Source: Balanoglossus misakiensis (taxonomy: Eukaryota > Hemichordata). From it: DNA of 64,000 bases. A model generated the notes under the pieces. It was not told where the DNA came from and searched no databases. It saw nothing but the letters and a program-made list of their open reading frames with translations. The stretch lies in the NCBI GenBank assembly GCA_040954595.2, contig CM082588.2, positions 2,542,001 through 2,606,000 of the forward strand. Direction: 5' to 3'. Below are positions 55,487 through 64,000 of this stretch, in pieces. How positions within the stretch are numbered: position 1 is the stretch's first letter; the number at the start of each line of letters is the position of its first letter. A program made the position numbers and the translations under genes.

Positions 55487-58400
55487 TCATACATTCTTTT
55501 CGCCGAAAGAATTTTCATTAGGTACGATGCAAACGATGCGGTGGTGTTCCATGTGACTGAGGCTCATGGCAGACGGATTGCCAAAGTGTGCATGCGTCAG
55601 CCTTTTCCCACTCATTTCACTTTTGGCCCTGTTGGTGGAGAGCTTTGATCCGGGCTTCGACTTCTGTCGAGAACACTGCGAGAAAAAAAGAAATACACAG
55701 TACAGTTATTGTTTTGTCTGGACAAACTAACCTTGTCGACAGAACACTCTTGATAGGCCCTTTTCCGGCGCAAGATTCTCGCGAGATACCGCGAGACACA
55801 AACATACTCACGCGAATGTTTCTGCAGATCTTTCCGTTTTCGCTGAGACGACTTCCGGCGGATCCTGCTGACATCAACGCCCTTGAACTTCTGACAGAGA
55901 AATAGTCGTCTGTTTTTTTCTCCTTGGAGAAGGTGCCAATGAGGCGACGCAGTCTCTGTTTGAACGCCTTGGTTGTCATGGTGTAGAGAAATGGGTTCAG
56001 CGCAGAATTGACCGGAAGTACGAAGACGGCAACCCAAGCGTACACAGAAGGTTCAATTCTTGCACCTGTTAAGAGAAGAATTGACACGCACGCATGAAAA
56101 ACTGATAGAATCCTAAGTTGTCGGTGAAAAATGTCGGGTGTTCCATTGTAATATTTAAGACATTTAAAATGTATCTCTGACAGAAGAATAATTACTGTAC
56201 TCACCTCCCAAAGCCAGGAACTTGATCACAATTATGGGCATCCAGCAGAGAAGGTCAGTGCTCACAATCAGAGTGAACCGCTTGGCCAACTTCATGTCCT
56301 GGTTTTCACTCGTGGAACGCGTGTTTTTCCTCGACTTTCTGATGTTGTAGAACATCTGCACGTATCCATACACAATGCAGAGAAAGGCCAGAAAGTTAAC
56401 AGCGACGAAAATCGTGAATGAATATTGCCAGCCTTTAGTCTCGGCTTGGTTGATGTGCAACGGCAGGCAGACACCGTTGCCTCCGTAGAACAGATAGTCG
56501 AAGTACCCGATGGATTGGACGAGGGGTAGACCCGCTATGAAGAAGCAGGTCACCCAGACAGCTAACATTGTCCCAGACGCCACTTTCATGCTCCTGTCCT
56601 TGAACCTGAAGGGGTACACCACAGAGATGAACCGATCGAAGGTTATGACGGTGAGAATCAGCACCGAAGACTCGCACGACAGCAGGCTCATGAAGCCGCA
56701 CATCTGGCAGAGCCAGCTCATCCGCCATGACAGGTCAAACCGGATGTAGTCCCCGCGGTACGCGACGTCGTTGGCGGCGATGATGAACAGGTAGAGCCCC
56801 ATCAACAGATCGGCGAACGACAGATTCATGATGAAGAACGAGTGCACGCGATTGTCGTCCTTGAGGAGGCACCGGGCGAAGGGAACCAGGATGTTGCCAA
56901 CGCAGGCAAGAGTGGCGACAATCCACACCACGACGCGAAGTAGCATGCTGTCCAGAAGGTTCTCAATGGTTGAGATACCATCACCTCGAGGATAACAGTG
57001 TCGGACTGTGGGTGCGTAGCCACACAGAGAGAAGTGATCAAAGTAACTGCAAATTTAGAAGTAGATTTAGGAACAGTGTAAGAATATTTCCAAACTGGAA
57101 ACTTTCAGAAGACTACACTTCAAACATTGGTATTTAATTCGCAATTCGCAGTTTAACTTAGTAATCTACAAGATTGGATTGCTATAGCTGCAGTGAAAAT
57201 AACCGGTAGAAAAAATTGTGATATTGTCATGTATACGTACAGCCATTTAAGCGAAGCAAGCTTTTTGAAGATTCCCCTTGGCAAAACGCTGAGTTTGTTC
57301 TCACGCAGATCTCTGCAAAGGAAACATGTTCAAATTATTGCAGATTGTAAAGTATGGAAACAATGCCTTGGTCGATTTATTTTTTAGTATAGCATTTCGT
57401 TAATGGCAAAAAGCACCTCTGTGGTAATTAGATAGAACTTCACACTTCCCGGTGGTACAGTAAGATGTGAAATCATTTCACCAGGGAAAATGGCGTCAAA
57501 GCGGCTCAAACAACACGTTATCTCCAGGTAAAACTGATTTCTCAGACAGAAAGTCAGAATAAAACACACATAGAAAACGACAATTAAAATATGGTAATTT
57601 TGACCCCCAGGTGCTCGGAATAGGTAAACAGAGTGCCAAGGTGACAAGGTTGGCCTGAGCACGTGCACCGAAGAACTGTTGTGATTCAGAGCCAATTAGA
57701 TCGCGGCAGATATTTATATTCACATCCGCAGGATACAAGATTCCCACAAGACCCCTTGCACCATCTAAGTATTCTACTTTTCTGAGAAGTATTGTCTCAC
57801 TAGCTTTAATGCCACGCCGTGTACCATTCGAAATTCTCTGTACGCGTCACAAGTTCCGGGCCACCGCGTGTTAGAAGGTGTGAAACGTATACACCATTAG
57901 CCGAACCCAATATCAAACGAATTTTGGACATGTATACTTACAAGGTAACCAGGTCTTCTAAATCATCCAGTGATCCAAGCTCCACTGATTCGATTTGGTT
58001 GTTGAGGAGGTCTCTGCGTGAGTGAAAAGATTTAAGCGTTAATATCTTCAAGACGTCGCCTTCTTGATCCGCGCGAATTCAATGGAAGTGTTTGTAGTTA
58101 TAGAAAGCCACTTCAGTGCATGGCCATCACCCTGTTTATCCGTATATATAATTCTTTTAGCGATATGTTCAAAACCAGAGTAAGTAACACTTACAAATTT
58201 GTCAACTTGGTCAGGTTATCGAGCATCCCTATATGGATATCTTGAAGTTTGTTGTCAGAAAGTAATCTGTAAAAGACCAGAATGGCCATTAACACGCATG
58301 CTCTCTCGCTCGCTCGTTCTCAGAACCATTTCCCATATTTTCATTTAAAAACGCCTTTTAAACCAAGAGATAATAAACAAGGTGCCTCCCTTAGCAACAC

Positions 58401-61400
58401 TCACGCGTGACTGAGTTTTCCAGAGTGGGATAAAGCTTCATCTTCAATCAACCGAATCTCATTTCGCGAGAGATCTCTGCACAAAAGAGAGAGAAAAAAA
58501 ATAGTTTCTAGATCGACAACGTAAATAAAATTACTGACCTGAATGAAAAAATTAAACACGTCAAGCATTGTGTTCAAAGAGAAAAGCAACAACTTACAAG
58601 ATTTGCAAGTCTTGTAAGGGCTGAAACAATCCATACTTAACGATCTCCAGGTGGTTGAAAGACAAAATCCTGAAAAAATAGAAGTTAAACAGTTATTTTT
58701 CTCGCCCGTCGACTAAGTAATATTGCTCTACATTTTTTCATATTGGCGTAGTGGGCTAATGTCCCTTGTTACAGGGCATAATGCAGGCATGTACGTTGCA
58801 ACCCGCGTATATAGGAAGCTGTAATGAAACTTACAGACTGCTTAGTTTTTTCGTCTCTTCGAAAGCTCCAGCCTCAATGCGGGTGATGGAGTTGCTTTTC
58901 AATTTCCTGTAACGAGTGAAACATGTAGATGCTGTCACTCGGATGGGGCCGTGTTGTAGTTGAAGAAGATGCGTGGACAATTCAGACTAGGCTTTTCACG
59001 CTGCTTGCCTTTATTCTCGCTACCATTGAATATGGTTATAAGTGGCCGGGCTTTATTATTGCATATGTTGCTTTCATGTAAACTGTTGCCCGCTGTTGCT
59101 TAAAATACTGAATTCCATGTTAAAATTTGGATGCTTTGCTTCTCTGTCTAGGTTGCCTTGCCTGTCATGATTCACACTGAACAGTGCGTCAAATAATCCG
59201 CTGAAGGTCAAGTCCGCACAGTCAGCTTTGCTCTGTCTGCTCAATAAGGTACGTGTCAACACATTACAAGATCTATGTATCCACAACCAAGATTCAAATA
59301 CACAAATCTGCTGCAGACGCAACTTTGATAAATGGTTAGCATGACGCCGCGTTCACCATGTAGACATTGACTTTCTCGCTGTAGAACGTGACCAAATAAA
59401 AACAGCCCAGTGTTCATTCCCTAAGAGAGTAATGCATCCACAGGGCAAAACAGGTACAATTACATTTGCATTTGATTAATTGATAAGAACCGTTGAACAA
59501 TACGTCAAGGGAAAGTTTAATTATGCTAATACAAACAGGTCGCTTGATAAGAGCCACGGTCGAATGACAGGCATACTCACAGATGCTGTAGACTTGACAG
59601 TCCTGTTAGATCGTCCTTCTTGATGGATAGAAGCAAATTTCTTTCCAAATTCCTGTCCAATGAACAAGAAGTTGTATCATGACACCTTACAATGAAATTA
59701 GCAAACCTAATACATTCACATAACTATGAAAAGTAGCAGGTGCAAATGCATTTAAATTCAAATTAGTTTTACTTACAAATCGGCCAGGTTCTTGAGATTT
59801 CGGAAAATCCCGCTTGTGATATGAGAAAGACCTACGTCCAGTAGATTTCTGGGAAATTGAGAAAACCTAAATTAAATAATAGGTCGAATATCTATGCGCT
59901 TATTGTGCTTCGACAATCCTTACATAAGTAATAAAATAATAATCCAGCGTTGATTTTACACTACTGATGACAATAGCCATGAAATACTTACAAGGTTTCT
60001 AGATTGTTTAAATATTCAAAAGCGCCGAATTCTACTTCTAGTGGATTATTCCAACTGAGGCTTCTGTGAGAGGAAATTAAGATCAACAATGAAGTTGTAG
60101 GACGTTTGTATCACAAGTTCTTACGTGTGTACAACCCCAGTCAAAAAAATATCTGCAATCGGTTCATATTTTAATCCGGTTAAATGTAGCTTCTGTACTT
60201 AAATGTTCATCTCTCATTACTAGTTCAGTGTACATTAATATATCCATATATGTAGAAGTGAATTTCGTGTCATTGCTTGCGAAGCAGACTCGGACACGCA
60301 GTAACCATGGAAACTAATTTATGCCAGGTATCACAAAAACCACTCTGAACTTGCAGAACTATAGTACGTGACTTACAAATATTTGAGTGATGTCTGTTTT
60401 TCCAGAAGACCTTTCTTGATCTTACGAATTGCATTATTGTCAAGGTCACTGGAATAACAAAAACATATAGGATGGAATTGTACAGTGAATGATGAGAAAG
60501 CATCTCTCTTGTAATTATAACATAAGGCCTTGTGGTTCGTCTTACTTTGGAAACCAGATTTAATATATTTAAATGTAGCATGGGAAGCCTGCTCATGATC
60601 AACCAATAGAAAGGAATATGAGATGACATATAAAAAGGAAATTTCCATCACAAACATCATTACTTACATTACTTGAAGGTTTTCAAGTGATGCAAATATA
60701 CCATCAGGAAGATTGGATAGTCGGTTTGCCCTCAGTTGTCTGAAATGGCAAAATATCATTGAAACGGCCGTTGATTATTTAAATTATTCCTTCCATCCAT
60801 GTACAAGAAGTATTCTTCACTTTTAGGGCAGTTGGATTTCTTTCGTTCGAGATCTGTGAATTATGTATGAGCAATGTGTCTTCATGTTTAATGGAAGCCA
60901 CCTTAAGGAATCAAGGAATCAGGAAATGGCTCTTGAGAAGGTTTTAGATGTCTAAATAAATGCCAATAGTTCAGTGGGATGTTTAGCAGACATTACGTAT
61001 ATATTTCAATAGTCAATACACATGCGCAGTGCACCTCGGCTACAAACATTTTCTGTCGAACACTGAACCGAAAATAGACTGACTTAAAGTAATCACTTGG
61101 CCTTTATAGAGATAAACGGTCGCCCACATGATTTCACTAATCCCAAGCTTTGACATGTGCTCGTTACAGGTTAAAGAGATGTACATGTAGGTAGTACACT
61201 TACAGTAATTCTAAACTTTTCAAATCTTTCAGAGTATCATTTCCAATCTTAACGATGTCGTTTTTGGACAAATACCTGCCAATGAAAGGAAATGTTAGGA
61301 TTGATTTAAAAATGTGCAAGGATATGTCAACCAATGGCAATGGAAACATTAACATTGCAACTAAGAACCTCCACAGGCTCAGCCCATGCATGGATAGTCC

Positions 61401-63910
61401 TAGATTTCCTTCTTAGTGAGGTGGTGACGTAACATATTTCTGACTTGCTGGTATTGTTAACGTTATATTTGAAGAAAGTGAGGTCCGATAACTGTAGGCA
61501 AACGGAAGTGGTAAATCTGGTCATTATTTTCGATATAAAATAATTGTAGTGCGTATAGTCATCGCCAGCAGCACCAGTTTCTTACATATCGCGTATTTCT
61601 TGAGAGTAAGCTTATCTACGCCATGTTTTCTTCTTTGATGTCTGGGGCCTATACTACCTTAATTTCACTGGTTACTCTGTACCAATTTTACACATAAGGC
61701 TGTACTTACAATTCTTTCAGGTTGAACATTCCAGCGAAATCGTCTTCGCGTATTTCTGTTATGGCATTATTTTCCAGATCTCTGAAAAGTGTGAAAAAGA
61801 CCCGTCATTACCACAAAAGGCCATGTCAATTAAATCTATGGAATAGTGTGTATGAACAATCAGATGTGTGTACTAGAATAGAAACTACGTCATATAGACT
61901 GAAAGGGTAATTAATAAGTTAACAGTAATTTGTAAGTCTTCTGTAGTCAGTGGAAAGAATAGGAACTAACTACATGTATGTAGCCCCTTCTTACATCAGA
62001 TTCAAATATATTCGTAATCGTAAAGCAACAACTTACAGAATGGTGACATTTCGAGTAATATTCTCAGGAACTCTCGTTAAGTTTCTCTGAAAGCAATCGA
62101 CGTGCGTGGCGACGATGTTGAACCGAGAGTTGTTAGGCATAACGCCATCTTCTGTGTAGTTATCTGTTACTCTGAAAACGACGGTGTGCTTGCAATCACA
62201 AACGGCCGGGTAGCTACCTTTCTCTGGGATAGAAAACAAATGAATCAGTGTCCACGTTTTAGCTCAAGATTCCAAATTAAGTGTCTAAGTTTGAAAACAC
62301 ATTCTTCTGGGGCATGGGTGTTCAAGCTTTTGAATATAAGTGATCTAAACATTGTCTCCTACCACAGGGGATTGATGCTTCGCTCCCGAACAGCGAGTCC
62401 GATTCCGCATCAACGATTTCATCTAACTTGTATCCTATTTTTATGTCCCAGTTCTCCTGGTCATGCCTATCGACTGCAAATAAAAATAAAATGGACGGAA
62501 AGCTGGAATAAAGGCAATATCGTCGGTTTGACTGTCAAGTGAGACAATGGAAAATGCTAGGTGGTGACAGATTTTGTGATTCACTTCAGGGTATTGTGAC
62601 TGTATCTTTCACTTACCGCATTCTTCGTCCCATTCATCGGAGCCATTGTCACAATCAGTTATTCCGTCACACAGGTAATCCCGAAAAATGCACATGGTTG
62701 AATTAAGGCATTGAAAACTAAAGTCACCCAAACAGAGGGGATTGAAATCTCCACTATCTTCATCGGCAGGATCTTGATCTGTATGTTTAATTAAAACACG
62801 CGCGAATGTATTATCCTCAGACAGACAGGCAGTCAGACAGACAGGCAGGCAGGCAGACAGACAGGCAGGCAGGCAGGCAGGCCAATGACTGATCACATAG
62901 ACTGCGGCAGTCAATCTGACGGGGGATCAAAACTTTTCGATTTGATGAGAAATATTGCAACAATGAATGTGGAAAGACACCGCCTGCGTTCCATTATCGA
63001 CGTTTTTGTGTTGAATCTTCCTTGTTTTCACTTTAATACGTGATATCATGTGATATGGCCAAGGAACAATTGCTCTCGTGAGTCGTGTTTGATGGCGATA
63101 TGTCAATATCAAACGTTAAATGGCAGACTGTATCAAGGAGGTAATTACATGGTCGTATGATGTGACAAACCAGACAGGCTTGTCGTTTTGAAATGAATAT
63201 CCCGTAGTTACATTATTTGTTCCATAAGTGTGTCATTTATTGTTCGATATAACTTTTCATTAACTCTATATCATTCAGCTAAACAGCTTTTATTCAGTGG
63301 AAATGATGTGTCATATTCCGCTTTGTGGGGAGTTGTGCTGCTAATCGGTTTTTACCTCTGGGATTTAATTCAAATTTTTAGTCTTTTGAAAACAGATCGA
63401 TTCCGGCCGAGAATCCGAATTATCAAATATCATAGTCGCCGTACAATTTACAAAGTGGTTTGGTGAAATAGAGATCAGAACACACACGAATGATACTATA
63501 ATTTGTGACGCGTTAGGTTAGAACTTTGATGTAAAAACTACTTCAGAGAGTTTTGTTATTTTATCTGCAGAGAGCAATTTTATCCAGTCAACGGATCCTT
63601 GATAATGACGCCAATCATGGCTGATTATTTCCCTCGTCGAGCGCGTGACCGTCCATGCTGTAGATCGGTCAGATACACTTGGCATTACTCACGTGGCACA
63701 TTGCCTTATAATTGAGAAAACGTGCCGGGCATGACAATGCCGCAAGCAAGATTCAAATAACAAATTGTATACATCTTGATCAAATATTGTTCGTGGTAAC
63801 CACATACCTGTAATAATTAACGAAGTATGGTAGCTTGGGAAATCAGAATACTTTGCGTCAGTGTTTTTACCAAGTTCAGCTAGTATTGGACGCGTAAAAC
63901 CATACGCCAT
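55487..63910 (-). CDS. Relaxin family peptide receptor-like GPCR 2 (LDLa, 13 LRRs, 7TM), 5' end uncertain
   Basis: Convergent paralogue of gene 1. Minus-strand exons: 63808-63910 (signal-peptide region), 62617-62778 (LDLa, DCDNGSDEWDEEC), 62363-62473 (acidic linker, NWDIKIG), 62037-62223 (LRRNT), and thirteen 72-nt LRR exons with low ends at 61710, 61204, 60668, 60377, 59992, 59777, 59581, 58835, 58598, 58405, 58195, 57942 and 57241. Then come 56205-57046 (hinge YFDHFSLCGYAPTVRHC, TM1-TM6; 842 nt as in gene 1), 55812-56065 (TM7, NSALNPFLYT) and 55487-55675 (tail). Total 2784 nt, 927 aa if it starts at 63910. Key residues are DRF after TM3, CWMP and NPxxY. The hydrophobic RRLFLLLMAYGFTRPILA suggests a signal peptide whose true Met lies upstream of 63910. 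That frame stays open to the window edge with no in-frame ATG, so the initiator may be in an unseen exon. Confidence 0.92.
62819..62882. repeat. (CAGG/CAGA)n microsatellite in intron 1 of receptor gene 2
   Basis: About 64 bases of mixed CAGG and CAGA tetramers, only about 40 bases upstream (in minus-strand sense) of the LDLa exon acceptor at 62779. Confidence 0.93.
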
Positions 63911-64000
63911 CAGAAGAAGAAACAACCTGCGCTCCGTATTACGGATTACACGTCTGACGAAAAATCGAATTTCATTTCGCGATTGTACGGGGCAGGTGTT

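Overview
This window is nuclear DNA of an intron-rich animal. Every recognisable gene except the zinc-finger array is split by GT-AG introns of roughly 0.1-1 kb, and the gene content (SMCR8, SFT2D, a CASP8AP2/FLASH-like gene and LDLa-LRR relaxin-type receptors) is metazoan. Gene structure and the long LRR receptors suggest an invertebrate, perhaps an invertebrate deuterostome such as a lancelet or hemichordate. That placement is inference. No bacterial operon, CRISPR array, tRNA or rRNA was seen.

Layout from left to right: (1) 1-1092, plus strand, the last five coding exons of an SFT2-domain vesicle-transport protein, with 3' UTR to about 2.1 kb. (2) 2320-6784, minus strand, three tandem three-exon genes for very small-ectodomain single-pass membrane proteins. 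They belong to no family I recognise, share an exon plan (31/31/34 nt, then exactly 75 nt, then a tail exon), and are the best candidate here for something undescribed. (3) 7722-11847, minus strand, a five-exon CASP8AP2/FLASH-like gene whose last exon is a 3 kb Ser/Arg/Lys/Glu-rich tail. (4) 12957-18724, plus strand, a complete 20-coding-exon SMCR8 gene (918 aa) that keeps the catalytic arginine of the C9orf72-SMCR8 GAP. It is head-to-head with the FLASH-like gene across about 1.1 kb carrying a palindromic ETS-type site. (5) 21091-25110, plus strand, a C2H2 zinc-finger protein with about 30 fingers, recently expanded by internal duplication. (6) 25.1-44.2 kb, about 19 kb with no gene I can support, only microsatellites and a few weak exon-like signals. 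(7) 44248-52539, plus strand, and 55487-63910, minus strand: two convergent paralogous relaxin-family peptide receptors (LDLa, LRRNT, 14 or 13 single-exon LRRs, seven-helix GPCR). The second may extend beyond the right edge at its 5' end.

Exon coordinates were read by hand from splice sites, reading-frame continuity and paralogue comparison. For SMCR8, the FLASH-like gene, the zinc-finger gene, the receptors and the three small membrane genes, the summed coding length is a multiple of three and ends in a stop codon. That is a strong internal check but not transcript evidence.
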